Shown piece after piece: positions 24,968 through 34,186 of a DNA stretch of 47,960 nucleotides. Position 1 is the first letter of the stretch. Each line of letters begins with the position of its first letter. A program made the position numbers and the translations under genes. The stretch is from Wenzhouxiangella sediminis. Its GTDB lineage: Bacteria; Pseudomonadota; Gammaproteobacteria; Xanthomonadales; Wenzhouxiangellaceae. The notes under the pieces are model-generated. The model was not told the DNA's origin. It ran no database searches and was given only the letters and a program-made list of their open reading frames with translations. Location of the stretch: positions 1 through 47,960 of the forward strand of contig NZ_QUZK01000023.1 of NCBI RefSeq assembly GCF_003410055.1, read 5' to 3'.

Positions 24968-26790
24968 TTACCTCGACCCGTTCGGCCGGCATGGGCGATT
25001 CCCGCAGCGCGCTGGCGCAGGTGGACCGGCGTCTCCAGTTCCTGATCGTCCTGATGCTGATCGTCCTGTGCTTGTTGAGTCTGCGCCTGGGCCTGCTGCA
25101 GCTGGGTGATCATGAACAGTACGCCGCCCGCGCCGACGACAACCGGATCAGCCTGCGTGCCCTGCCGCCCAATCGCGGTCTGATCCTGGATCGGCGCGGA
25201 CGGGTCCTGGCGGAGAACCTGCCCGCCTACCGCCTCGTAGTGGTTCCCGAGCGCGCCCCGGATCTCGAGGGCACGCTCGCGCGGCTGGCCGACCTGGTGC
25301 CCGTCAGCGACGACGAGCGGCGACGTTTCGACCAGCAGCGCGCCCGGTCGCGACCTTTCGAGTCGATCACGCTCAAGAGCAATCTCGACGAAGAGGAAGT
25401 CGCCAAGCTGGCCATCCATCGCCATCGCCTGCCCGGCGTCGATATCGAGCCCTACCTGACCCGGCACTACCCGCAAGGCGAGCTGTTCGCGCACCTCGTC
25501 GGTTACGTGGGGCGAATGGACGACCGCGACCGAGCGCGCCTTGATCCGGACCGCTATCGGGCGACCACGCACGTCGGCAAGACGGGCATCGAGCGTCAGT
25601 ACGAGGAAGAACTGCACGGCCGTTCGGGTTTCGAGCGGGTCGAGACCAATGCCCAGGGACGAATCCTCAGGGTCCTCGAGCGCAACGATCCGCAACCCGG
25701 CGAGGATCTCAGGCTGAACGTCGACCTCGATGTCCAGCGCGCGGCCTACGAGGCGCTCGGCGACTATGCGGGCGCCGTCGTGGTGCTGCAGGTCGCCACC
25801 GGCGAGGTGCTGGCCCTGGTCAGCAAGCCCGGCTTCGATCCCAATCTCTTCGTGCACGGCATCAGTCACGCCGACTACAACCGGCTGCTCGATCACCGGC
25901 AGAGACCGCTTTTCAATCGCGTGCTCTCCGGTGGCTACGAGCCCGGCTCGACGGTCAAGCCCTTCATCGCACTGGCCGGCCTCGAGGCGGGCGTGGTCAC
26001 GCCGAGCACCGAGGTGGTTTCCACCGGGCAATACCGGCTCCCGGGCCACAGCCGCACCTACGGTGACTGGAAGGCCGGCGGGCACGGCCGGGTCAACCTG
26101 GAGCTGGCGCTTGCCGAGTCGGTCAATGTCTATTTCTACAGGCTGGCCGTGGAGTTGGGCATCGACCGGATCTCGCGCGAGCTCGCGCTGTTCGGATTCG
26201 GTCGGACCACCGGGCTGGACCTGCCGGGTGAGAACAGCGGCATCCTGCCGACCCGTTCATGGAAACGGGCGACTTTCAACCAGCCCTGGTTTCCCGGTGA
26301 GACGGTCATTACCGGCATCGGCCAGGGGTTCACGGTGGTCACGCCTGTGCAACTGGCTCACGCCACCGCCGCCCTGGCCGGCCGCGGCCAAACGGCGGCT
26401 CCGGCCCTGGTCGGTCAGCGCGAGCCGGTCCAGATGGTGCGCCACGACGATGCCGACTGGCAGGCCGTGCACCGGGGAATGGAGGCCGTCGTGCACGGCG
26501 CGAGCGGAACGGCTCGCGCCATCGAGTCGGAGCTGGTCGTGCGCATGGCCGGCAAGACCGGTACCGCCCAGGTTTTCGGGCGGCCGGACGAGGATGAAGA
26601 AGCCGACGAACGAGAGCAGGACGAGTTGCCCGAGTTCCTCCGCAACCACGCCCTGTTCACCGGGTTCGCGCCGATCGATGAACCGCGCCTGGTGGTGTCG
26701 GTGGTGGCCGAACACGGCGGTGGCGGTGCCAGCGTGGCCGCGCCGATTGCCGCGACGGTCATGAACGCGGCGCTGGAGGCCGGTTTGTGA
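24964..26790 (+). CDS. mrdA: penicillin-binding protein 2 (elongation transpeptidase)
   Basis: A 608-residue class B transpeptidase that cross-links peptidoglycan during elongation. An N-terminal membrane anchor lies at ~25-45, the dimerisation/pedestal domain at ~60-240, and the transpeptidase domain from ~270. The active-site motifs are S329-T-V-K332, S386-V-N388 and K531-T-G533. The ATG at 24964 is fixed by its ATGA overlap with mreD; the same frame is open back to 24280 through mreC and mreD, which is a shadow. A short acidic insert (DEDEEADEREQDE) follows the KTG motif. Confidence 0.97.
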   Translation: MITSTRSAGMGDSRSALAQVDRRLQFLIVLMLIVLCLLSLRLGLLQLGDHEQYAARADDNRISLRALPPNRGLILDRRGRVLAENLPAYRLVVVPERAPDLEGTLARLADLVPVSDDERRRFDQQRARSRPFESITLKSNLDEEEVAKLAIHRHRLPGVDIEPYLTRHYPQGELFAHLVGYVGRMDDRDRARLDPDRYRATTHVGKTGIERQYEEELHGRSGFERVETNAQGRILRVLERNDPQPGEDLRLNVDLDVQRAAYEALGDYAGAVVVLQVATGEVLALVSKPGFDPNLFVHGISHADYNRLLDHRQRPLFNRVLSGGYEPGSTVKPFIALAGLEAGVVTPSTEVVSTGQYRLPGHSRTYGDWKAGGHGRVNLELALAESVNVYFYRLAVELGIDRISRELALFGFGRTTGLDLPGENSGILPTRSWKRATFNQPWFPGETVITGIGQGFTVVTPVQLAHATAALAGRGQTAAPALVGQREPVQMVRHDDADWQAVHRGMEAVVHGASGTARAIESELVVRMAGKTGTAQVFGRPDEDEEADEREQDELPEFLRNHALFTGFAPIDEPRLVVSVVAEHGGGGASVAAPIAATVMNAALEAGL

Positions 26791-27890
26791 GCGGCTCGCC
26801 CGGTTCCCTCATCGCCGTGGGGCTGCAGCGGCTCCGGCTCGACCCCTGGCTGTTCGGGCTGCTTGTCGTGCTGGTCGCCTTCGGCAGCATGGTGCTCTAC
26901 TCGGCCGGTGAGCAGAGCATGGCCCTGGTCTGGCGGCAGTGGGTCCGCCTGGGCGTGGGCCTGGCGGTGATGCTGTTCGTCGCCCAGATTCCTCCCCGCC
27001 TGCTCAAGGCCTGGGCGCCCTTCCTGTTTCTCGCGGCCCTGCTGATGCTGGTGGCCGTGGTGTTCTTCGGCGTGGGGCGCGGTGCGCAGCGCTGGCTGGA
27101 CCTGGGGCTGCTGCGTTTCCAGCCCTCGGAAGCGATGAAGCTGGCGCTACCTCTGGCGCTGGCGGCCATGCTCGACCGCAAGCCGCTGCCGCCGGACTGG
27201 CGGACCGTGATTGCGGCGGCCACCCTGATCGCCGTGCCCGTGGGGCTGATCGTGATCCAGCCGGATCTGGGTACGGCCGTGCTGGTCGGCTTGAGCGGCG
27301 CCTGCGTTCTATTCCTGGCCGGACTCCGCTGGCGGCTGATCCTCGGCGTTTCAGCGGCCCTGGCTGCGGCCGCCCCGCTGATCTGGCTGAACCTGCACGA
27401 GTACCAGCAGGATCGCATCCGCACCTTCCTCGATCCCGAATCGGATCCGCTGGGCGAGGGCTGGAACATCATCCAGTCGAAGATCGCCGTCGGCTCCGGC
27501 GGGCTGTCCGGCAAGGGCTGGCTCGAGGGCAGTCAGTCGCACCTGGAGTTTCTGCCCGAACCGCACACCGATTTCATTTTCTCCGTCCTGGCCGAGGAGT
27601 TCGGTTTTATCGGCGTCGTGGCCGTGCTGGCGCTTTACGTCGCCATCATCCTGCGCGGGATGTTCCTGGCCGGTCAGTGCCGCGATGCCTTCGGCCGCCT
27701 GCTGGCCGGCGCCATGATCTTCATGTTCTTCGTCTACCTGGCCGTCAATGTCGGCATGGTCTCCGGTGCCCTGCCGGTCGTCGGCGTCCCGCTGCCGCTG
27801 GTGAGCTACGGGGGTACCTCCGCGGTGACCCTGCTGGCAGGGTTCGGCCTGGTCATGGGGCTGTACAGCCGCCGCAGATTCATGGGATAG
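26787..27890 (+). CDS. rodA: RodA, peptidoglycan glycosyltransferase (SEDS)
   Basis: A 367-residue SEDS-family polymerase with about ten membrane helices, the glycan-chain partner of PBP2. The conserved LPEPHTDFIFSVLAEEFG segment carries the catalytic Asp loop; PLPLVSYGGTS is the C-terminal signature. The GTG start overlaps the mrdA stop (GTGA). Length fits the family (~370). Confidence 0.97.
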   Translation: MSGSPGSLIAVGLQRLRLDPWLFGLLVVLVAFGSMVLYSAGEQSMALVWRQWVRLGVGLAVMLFVAQIPPRLLKAWAPFLFLAALLMLVAVVFFGVGRGAQRWLDLGLLRFQPSEAMKLALPLALAAMLDRKPLPPDWRTVIAAATLIAVPVGLIVIQPDLGTAVLVGLSGACVLFLAGLRWRLILGVSAALAAAAPLIWLNLHEYQQDRIRTFLDPESDPLGEGWNIIQSKIAVGSGGLSGKGWLEGSQSHLEFLPEPHTDFIFSVLAEEFGFIGVVAVLALYVAIILRGMFLAGQCRDAFGRLLAGAMIFMFFVYLAVNVGMVSGALPVVGVPLPLVSYGGTSAVTLLAGFGLVMGLYSRRRFMG

Positions 27891-27975
27891 AATGCCAGCC
27901 CGGCAAACGGGGCCAAACTTTTTCTTTACCGTGCCCTCTATATCCTCGACACAATCCCAGGAGTGAACCCGAGCG

Positions 27976-28944
27976 ATGCTGCGATTTTCCTTGTTAGTGA
28001 TGACCCTGATGACGACTGCGGCGGTTGTCGCCAGCGAGGAGCCGCATCCGGGCGCGGCGGCTTTCGTCGATCGCGTCGTGGCCGAGTACGGGCTCGACCC
28101 CGAGCATGTCCAGGGTGTTCTGGCCGAGGCGCGCTACCAGCAGTCGATCATCGACGCCATTACGCGCCCGGCGGAAAGCAAGCCCTGGCACGAGTACCGC
28201 AAGATTTTCATTACACCCACCCGGATCAGTTCCGGCGTGGAGTTCTGGCGAGCGAACGCCGACCTGCTCGGTCAGGTGTCGGATCGGTTCGGTGTCCCTG
28301 TCGAGGTGGTCGTCGCCATTGTCGGTGTGGAGACCAGCTACGGCCTGAACACCGGCAGTTACCGGGTGATCGACGCCCTGGCCACGCTGGGCTTCTACTA
28401 CCCCAAGCGAGGCGCCTTCTTCGCCGACGAACTGGGTCAGTTCCTGCGCCTGGCCGAGGAAGAGGCGCTGCCGCTGACCGAAGTCCGCGGCTCCTACGCC
28501 GGCGCCATGGGCGTTGGCCAGTTCATTCCCTCCAGCTATCGGGCCTATGCCGTCGACATGGACGAGACCGGCAAACGCGACCTGTGGCGCTCGCTGCCCG
28601 ACGCCATGGGATCGGTGGCGAACTACCTGGCCACGCACGGCTGGCGCGACGACGAGCCCATCGCCTTGCCTGCTGATCTGTCCGTTGATTTGCCCGAGGG
28701 AGCCGATTTTCCGTTGAAGCCCGAGCACACCCTCGCCGAGCTGGCGGAAATGGGGGTCGAGTTCGATGCCGGAGAGCTGCCCGGCGATACCGAGGCCACG
28801 CTGATCGAACTCGAGCAGGCCGATGGTCGCGACTACTGGGTCGGCCTGAACAACTTCTATGTCATTACGCGCTACAACCGCTCGCCGCTCTATGCCATGG
28901 CCGTCACCCAGCTGGCCAAAGAGATCCGGGAGCAGCGGCAATGA
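27976..28944 (+). CDS. mltB: lytic murein transglycosylase MltB
   Basis: A 322-residue membrane/periplasmic wall hydrolase that cleaves glycan strands to 1,6-anhydro ends. A signal peptide ends near VVAS; there is no lipobox Cys, so unlike E. coli MltB it appears soluble. The catalytic Glu is E119 in VGVETSYG, and AMGVGQFIPSSY is a family motif. AGGAGTG precedes the ATG. Its stop overlaps the rlpA ATG (ATGA). Confidence 0.94.
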   Translation: MLRFSLLVMTLMTTAAVVASEEPHPGAAAFVDRVVAEYGLDPEHVQGVLAEARYQQSIIDAITRPAESKPWHEYRKIFITPTRISSGVEFWRANADLLGQVSDRFGVPVEVVVAIVGVETSYGLNTGSYRVIDALATLGFYYPKRGAFFADELGQFLRLAEEEALPLTEVRGSYAGAMGVGQFIPSSYRAYAVDMDETGKRDLWRSLPDAMGSVANYLATHGWRDDEPIALPADLSVDLPEGADFPLKPEHTLAELAEMGVEFDAGELPGDTEATLIELEQADGRDYWVGLNNFYVITRYNRSPLYAMAVTQLAKEIREQRQ

Positions 28945-29726
28945 ATCTGGCGCGCTTGCTCGGCCTGCTGGCCTGCACGCTCCTGCTGGCCGCCTGCGGC
29001 CGGGAAGCCGTGCGTGAGGTCAGCGACGGCCCGCCCGGCGATCGGTTCGATCCGACGCTGATCGAGCGTCCCGAGCCCCGCCCCGAACCGCGCAGCGCCT
29101 ACGGCAACCACAGTCCTTACGAGGTGCTCGGCCGAACCTATCGCGTCATGGAAAGCGCAACGGGTTATCACGAGCGAGGCGTCGCTTCCTGGTACGGCAC
29201 GAAGTTCCACGGCCGCCTGACCTCCTCGGGCGAACCTTATGATCTCTACCAGTTGACCGCGGCCCATCGCACGCTGCCGTTGCCGACCTGGGTCGAAGTC
29301 ACCCGGCTCGATACCGGCAAGACCATCGTCGTGCGCGTCAACGACCGCGGTCCCTTTCATCCCGACCGCATCATCGACCTGTCCTGGGCGGCCGCCAGCA
29401 AGCTCGGCATGACGGAGCTAGGCACCGCACCGGTGGAGGTTCGCGCCATTACCTTCGAGGACGGACCGGGTGATACGCCGCGCCCGGCGCGCGTGCCCGT
29501 CTACGTCCAGGTGGGCGCGTTTTCCGAGCGCCAGCGGGCACACCGCGTGGTCCAAGACCTTGAACGGGCCGGAATCGGACCCATTGAATCCGAATCGGCC
29601 CGGACGGATGTCGGTCACGTCTGGCGCGTGCGCCTGGGGCCGATCGACGAAGTCTCGCGCGCCATCGCGCTTGTCGATCGAGTCGCCGAGCTCGGCCTGG
29701 GCCGGGCGCGCTATGTGTACCCTTGA
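28941..29726 (+). CDS. rlpA: RlpA, septal/lateral lipoprotein with SPOR domain
   Basis: A 261-residue lipoprotein. The leader ends in LLAAC with the lipidated Cys19. The double-psi barrel spans ~75-165 and includes GVASWYGTKFHGRLT and VRVNDRGPF, with the putative catalytic His and Asp of lytic RlpA. A SPOR domain (~185-260), which binds denuded glycans, ends the protein. It lies between mltB and dacA, as in Pseudomonas. The RlpA of Pseudomonas is a lytic transglycosylase, and this one has the same layout. Confidence 0.94.
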   Translation: MNLARLLGLLACTLLLAACGREAVREVSDGPPGDRFDPTLIERPEPRPEPRSAYGNHSPYEVLGRTYRVMESATGYHERGVASWYGTKFHGRLTSSGEPYDLYQLTAAHRTLPLPTWVEVTRLDTGKTIVVRVNDRGPFHPDRIIDLSWAAASKLGMTELGTAPVEVRAITFEDGPGDTPRPARVPVYVQVGAFSERQRAHRVVQDLERAGIGPIESESARTDVGHVWRVRLGPIDEVSRAIALVDRVAELGLGRARYVYP

Positions 29727-29771
29727 AAATCCGATACCGCCTGCAATCATTTCCGAACTGACTCCAGACTC

Positions 29772-30941
29772 ATGAACTTCGCCCCCAGAATCTTCCTGTC
29801 GTCGCTGATCGCCGCCGTTGTGCTGGCGGCCAGCCCGCTCACTTCCGCGCAGTCGCCCGTGCCGGCCGCACCGTCCGTCGGGGCGACCAGTTATGTTCTG
29901 GTCGATTACCACAGCGACACGGTGGTGGCCGAACTCGACGCCGATTCGCAGGTCGAGCCGGCCTCGATCACGAAACTGATGACGTCCTACGTGGTGTTCT
30001 CGGAAATCGCCGACGGCAACATGTCGCTCTCCGACGAGGTGCTGATCTCGGAGAAGGCCTGGCGCACCGAGGGGTCGAGGATGTTCATCGAGGTCGGCGA
30101 CCGGGTAACCGTGGAGGAGCTGCTCAAGGGCGTGATCATCCAGTCCGGCAACGACGCTTCGGTTGCGCTGGCCGAGTATGTCGGCGGCACCGAGGAAGTC
30201 TTTGCGGACATGATGAACGAAGCGGCCCGCAATCTCGGCATGAGCAACACGCATTTCGTCAATGCGACCGGTCTGCCGCACCCGGAACACTACACCACCG
30301 CGCGCGACATCGCCCGCCTGGCCGACGCGCTGATCCGGGAGTTTCCGGATTTCTACGGCTGGTATTCCGAGCGCGAGTACACCTACAACGGCATCCGCCA
30401 GCACAATCGCAACCGCCTGCTGTGGCGCGATCCCTCGGTCGACGGCCTCAAGACGGGCCACACCGAGTCGGCCGGGTATTGCCTGGTGACCTCGGCAATG
30501 CGAGACGGCATGCGCCTGATCAGCGTGGTCATGGGGACCGACGGCGAAGATGCCCGTGCCACGGCCAGCCAGGCCCTGCTCAACTACGGTTTCCGGTTCT
30601 TCGAGACCTACCAGCTCTACGAGGCCGGCGACGAGATCAGCGTGGAGCCGATCTGGAAAGGCGCGGCCGACGAAGTCACGCTCGGCGTCCACAGCGACCT
30701 GTTCGTGACCATTCCTCGCGGCCGCTACGATGCGCTGGAAGCGAGGCTGGAAGTCGAAGATACCCTCACGGCACCCATTGCATCCGGGGAGAATGTGGGG
30801 CGCCTGGTCGTCTCGCTGGACGACGCCGACCTGGCCGATCGCCCGCTGGTGGCACTCGAGGGCGTGGAGCAGGCCGGCTTCTTCGGACGCAGCATCGACG
30901 GCTTCCGGCTCTGGGTCGGAGGGCTGTTCGGCGGCGACTGA
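29772..30941 (+). CDS. dacA: D-alanyl-D-alanine carboxypeptidase (PBP5/6-like)
   Basis: A 389-residue class C low-molecular-weight PBP that trims the terminal D-Ala of wall pentapeptides. A signal peptide ends near TSAQ. Active-site motifs are S65-I-T-K68, S125-G-N127 and K227-T-G229. The C-terminal beta domain and a terminal amphipathic helix (ending FGGD) should anchor it on the inner membrane. Its TGA overlaps the following ATG by one base. Confidence 0.95.
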   Translation: MNFAPRIFLSSLIAAVVLAASPLTSAQSPVPAAPSVGATSYVLVDYHSDTVVAELDADSQVEPASITKLMTSYVVFSEIADGNMSLSDEVLISEKAWRTEGSRMFIEVGDRVTVEELLKGVIIQSGNDASVALAEYVGGTEEVFADMMNEAARNLGMSNTHFVNATGLPHPEHYTTARDIARLADALIREFPDFYGWYSEREYTYNGIRQHNRNRLLWRDPSVDGLKTGHTESAGYCLVTSAMRDGMRLISVVMGTDGEDARATASQALLNYGFRFFETYQLYEAGDEISVEPIWKGAADEVTLGVHSDLFVTIPRGRYDALEARLEVEDTLTAPIASGENVGRLVVSLDDADLADRPLVALEGVEQAGFFGRSIDGFRLWVGGLFGGD

Positions 30942-31210
30942 TGACCGGACCGACCGAAGTTCCACTGGAGTTTCCCTGCCAATGGCCGGTCAAGGCCATG
31001 GTCGAGGCGGGCGAGGATTCCCTGCGCGAGGTGCTCGGCGTGATTGCCCGGCACGCCGAGCTGCCCGACGAGAGCGACGTCAAGATACGGCCCAGCCGGC
31101 ACGGTCGCTACGAGAGCATCACCGTGGTCGTCGAGGCGCAGTCGCGCCGACACCTGGAGATCATCTACACCGAAATTCGGGCGCTCGACGCGGTGAAGAT
31201 GACGCTATGA
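30941..31210 (+). CDS. ybeD: YbeD/DUF493 family protein
   Basis: An 89-residue cytoplasmic protein of the DUF493 (YbeD) family, conserved between dacA and lipB in many gammaproteobacteria. The family pattern PCQWPVKAMVEAG and YESITVVVEA is clear. It has an ACT-like ferredoxin fold by family knowledge; its function is not established. It overlaps dacA by one base and lipB by four (ATGA). Confidence 0.92.
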   Translation: MTGPTEVPLEFPCQWPVKAMVEAGEDSLREVLGVIARHAELPDESDVKIRPSRHGRYESITVVVEAQSRRHLEIIYTEIRALDAVKMTL

Positions 31211-31971
31211 CCGAAAACAAGGGTTCAGGTTTCAGGTTTCAGGGTTCAGGAACGGCGCCCGGGCGCCGCGGCGGCCCGGCCGAAGTTCCCGGCTCCGATC
31301 TGACCGTGCGGCATCTGGGGCGGCAGCCCTACGAGCCGGTCTGGGCGGCGATGCGGGATTTCACCGATTCGCGCGACGAGGCCACCGGCGACGAGCTCTG
31401 GCTGGTCGAGCACGATCCCGTGTTCACCCAGGGGCTGGCCGGCAAGCCCGAGCATTTGCTCAATCCGGGCGATATCCCCATCGTCCAGACCGACCGCGGC
31501 GGCCAGGTGACCTACCACGGCCCCGGCCAGGTCGTTGCCTATCCGCTGCTCGACCTGGAGCGCAAGGGCGTGAGCGTGCGCTGCCTGGTCGATCGGCTCG
31601 AACAGGCCGTGATCGACGTGCTGGCCGGGCTCGACGTGGCGGGCGGCCGACAGGAGGGCGCGCCGGGCGTGTTCGTCGGGGCATCCAAGATCGCCTCGAT
31701 CGGGCTGAAGGTTCGCCGGGGTCGCACCTACCACGGCCTGGCATTCAACATCGATATGGACCTGGCGCCGTTTTCGCTGATCAATCCCTGTGGGTTCAGC
31801 GGCCTGACGATGACGCAGGTCGTCGATCAGGTGGGCCGCGCCGACTGGGACGACATGGCCGGAAGGCTGCTGACGGCGTTCTGCAAACTGATGGGTTACC
31901 ATGCGGTGAAAGGTGAGCGGCCCGCAATCGACGCGCGCCAAACTTCCACCGCCCGATCCGGTCATAGCTGA
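31207..31971 (+). CDS. lipB: octanoyl-[acyl-carrier protein] transferase LipB
   Basis: A 254-residue enzyme that moves octanoate from ACP to lipoyl domains. Catalytic residues are K161 (ASKIASIG) and C195 (NPCGFSGL); GGQVTYHGPGQ is the family core. The conserved protein starts near residue 34; the first ~33 residues are extra and include GSGFRFQGSGT, the translation of a 7-bp repeat (31221-31250). The ATG at 31207 overlaps the ybeD stop and was kept; a GTG at 31306 would give a standard-length protein. lipA does not follow; prc does, one base after the stop. Confidence 0.94.
   Translation: MTENKGSGFRFQGSGTAPGRRGGPAEVPGSDLTVRHLGRQPYEPVWAAMRDFTDSRDEATGDELWLVEHDPVFTQGLAGKPEHLLNPGDIPIVQTDRGGQVTYHGPGQVVAYPLLDLERKGVSVRCLVDRLEQAVIDVLAGLDVAGGRQEGAPGVFVGASKIASIGLKVRRGRTYHGLAFNIDMDLAPFSLINPCGFSGLTMTQVVDQVGRADWDDMAGRLLTAFCKLMGYHAVKGERPAIDARQTSTARSGHS
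31221..31250 (+). repeat. (GGKTTCA)4 repeat inside the lipB 5' end
   Basis: Four 7-bp units GGGTTCA, GGTTTCA, GGTTTCA, GGGTTCA plus a final GG. They match units in the inverted-repeat element at 22014-22371 and at 47862-47884. The 28 bp do not break the lipB reading frame. Confidence 0.9.
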
Positions 31972-31972
31972 C

Positions 31973-34138
31973 ATGAATATCAATTCGATCAGACTCTTCC
32001 TCGTCTCCCTGCTCGCTGTGCTGGTGGTGCCGGCCCTGCTGCTGCAGCAGCCGGCAGGCCAGGCCAGCGCGGCCGCGGAAACGGCCGTCTCGCTCAGCCC
32101 GGAGCCCAAGCACCGCTTCGCCAGCCGGCTGGCATCGCGGTTCATGACCAGCTATCACTACCGCAGCCCCGAGCTCGACACCGAGTTTTCCCGGCGCGTG
32201 TTCGATCAGTACCTGTCGGTGCTCGATCCCAACCGCATGTATTTCACCTCCGCCGATATCGAGGCGCTGTCGGAGTACAGCGACTTCATGGCCGACGCCG
32301 TGCGCACCGCCGATCTCGAGCCGGCCTACGAGATCTTCAATCGCTACGTGCAGCGCTCCGACGAGCGCATTGCCCACGCCCTGAAGCTTCTCGAGGAGGG
32401 CTTCGATTTCAGCATCGACGAGGACTACCAGTTCGACCGTAGCGAGGAGCCCTGGGCGATGTCGGCTGAAGAGCTCGACGAGCTCTGGCGCAAGCGCGTC
32501 AAGAACGACTGGCTGCGGCTGAAGCTCGCCGACCAGTCCGACGAGGAAATCGTCGAGACCCTGAGCGAACGTTACGAGAACTTGCGCCGCCGCATCCACG
32601 AGTTCAACAGCGAGGAAGTGTTCTCGTTCTTCATGAACGCCTTCACCCGCTCGATCGAGCCGCATTCGGCCTACATGTCGCCGCGCACCTCCGAGAACTT
32701 CGAAATCTCGATGCGCCTGTCGCTCGAGGGCATCGGCGCCATGCTCCAGCGCGAGACCGAGTACACCACGGTCATGGAAATCGTGCCGGGCGGTCCCGCC
32801 GACCTCGACGGCCGTCTGCAGTCCGGCGACCGCATCGTCGGCGTCGGGCAGGGCGACGACGGCGAGATCGTCGACGTCGTGGGCTGGCGGCTCGACGACG
32901 TCGTCGACAAGATTCGCGGTGAGCGCGACACCGTCGTCCGCCTGGAGGTCCTGCCGGCCGACACCGGCCTGAGCGGTCCGTCCAAGGTCATCCGCATCGT
33001 TCGCAACGAGGTCAAGCTCGAAGAGCAGGCTGCCAGCAGCGAAGTGATCGAACTGCCGGCCGGGGACGATACGCGCCGTATTGGCGTGATCCGGGTGCCG
33101 GTGTTCTACGTCGATTTCGAGGGCCGTTCGCGCAATGAGCCGAACTACCGTTCGAGCACCCGCGACGTGCGCAAACTGATCAACGAGCTCAAGGGCCAGG
33201 ACATCGACGGTCTGATCATGGACCTTCGCGGCAATGGCGGCGGGGCCCTGGTCGAGGCGACCACGATGACCGGCCTGTTCATCGACACCGGGCCCGTCGT
33301 CCAGGTGCGCGATTCACGCGGAAAGGTCGAGCTCAAGACCGACAACGAGCCGGGCATGGCCTGGGAAGGGCCGCTTGGCGTGCTGGTCGATCGTCGCAGC
33401 GCGTCCGCTTCGGAGATCTTCGCCGCCGCCATCCAGGACTACGGCCGCGGTGTGATCATCGGCGAGCCGACCTTCGGCAAGGGCACCGTCCAGAACCTGA
33501 TCAATCTGGACAACATGGCCCGGAGCGAAGACACGCAGCTCGGCCAGCTCAAGCTGACCATGGCGCAGTTCTACCGCGTTGTCGGCGGTTCGACGCAGAA
33601 CAAGGGCGTGATTCCCGATATTCGCCTGCCCACCGCCGGCGACCCGGACGAGTACGGCGAGAGCGCGCTCGACTTCGCGATGCCCTGGGCGCAGATCGAT
33701 CCCACCGAGTACGAGCCGGTCGCCGACCTCGAACCGCTGATCGACCTGGCCCGCCACCGTCACGAAGTGCGCCTGGAGTCCGACGAAGAACTGGTCGCGC
33801 TGGTCGAGGACCTCGCCGAGTGGGAGGCCGACAGCCATCGCGAGAGCATTTCCCTGCTGGAGTCCGAGCGCCGACAGGAGATGGAAGAGGCCGAGGCCCG
33901 CCGGGCCGAGCGCTTCGGCGCCGACGACGGCATGGCGATGGCCGATGACGCCGGTCAGGATGACGGCGAAACCGGGCCCGATTCCGCCGAGGGCGACAAC
34001 GTGCAGGACGAAGAGCGTTCGGGTGAAGACGAGCAGAATGAAGATGAGGACCTCTACCTCGAGGAAACCGCCCGAATCCTCAGCGACCTCATCGACCTCG
34101 ACCAGGAGCGCCTGCTGGCTCATCGCCAGACGCCCTGA
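31973..34138 (+). CDS. prc: carboxy-terminal processing protease Prc (Tsp)
   Basis: A 721-residue periplasmic S41 protease. A signal peptide is followed by a helical N-terminal region (~45-225), a PDZ domain (~240-350) and the protease core. The Ser/Lys dyad is S478 (in SASASE) and K503 (in FGKGTVQ). The last ~90 residues are strongly acidic (Asp/Glu-rich) with a helical end. The ATG follows the lipB stop by one base. Prc trims lipoproteins and, in E. coli, PBP3 and MepS, so its place in a wall operon makes sense. Confidence 0.95.
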   Translation: MNINSIRLFLVSLLAVLVVPALLLQQPAGQASAAAETAVSLSPEPKHRFASRLASRFMTSYHYRSPELDTEFSRRVFDQYLSVLDPNRMYFTSADIEALSEYSDFMADAVRTADLEPAYEIFNRYVQRSDERIAHALKLLEEGFDFSIDEDYQFDRSEEPWAMSAEELDELWRKRVKNDWLRLKLADQSDEEIVETLSERYENLRRRIHEFNSEEVFSFFMNAFTRSIEPHSAYMSPRTSENFEISMRLSLEGIGAMLQRETEYTTVMEIVPGGPADLDGRLQSGDRIVGVGQGDDGEIVDVVGWRLDDVVDKIRGERDTVVRLEVLPADTGLSGPSKVIRIVRNEVKLEEQAASSEVIELPAGDDTRRIGVIRVPVFYVDFEGRSRNEPNYRSSTRDVRKLINELKGQDIDGLIMDLRGNGGGALVEATTMTGLFIDTGPVVQVRDSRGKVELKTDNEPGMAWEGPLGVLVDRRSASASEIFAAAIQDYGRGVIIGEPTFGKGTVQNLINLDNMARSEDTQLGQLKLTMAQFYRVVGGSTQNKGVIPDIRLPTAGDPDEYGESALDFAMPWAQIDPTEYEPVADLEPLIDLARHRHEVRLESDEELVALVEDLAEWEADSHRESISLLESERRQEMEEAEARRAERFGADDGMAMADDAGQDDGETGPDSAEGDNVQDEERSGEDEQNEDEDLYLEETARILSDLIDLDQERLLAHRQTP

Positions 34139-34186
34139 ACGCCGGTGGGCTTCGGGCAGCGCCACCCTCGATTGCGGACGTCCTGA

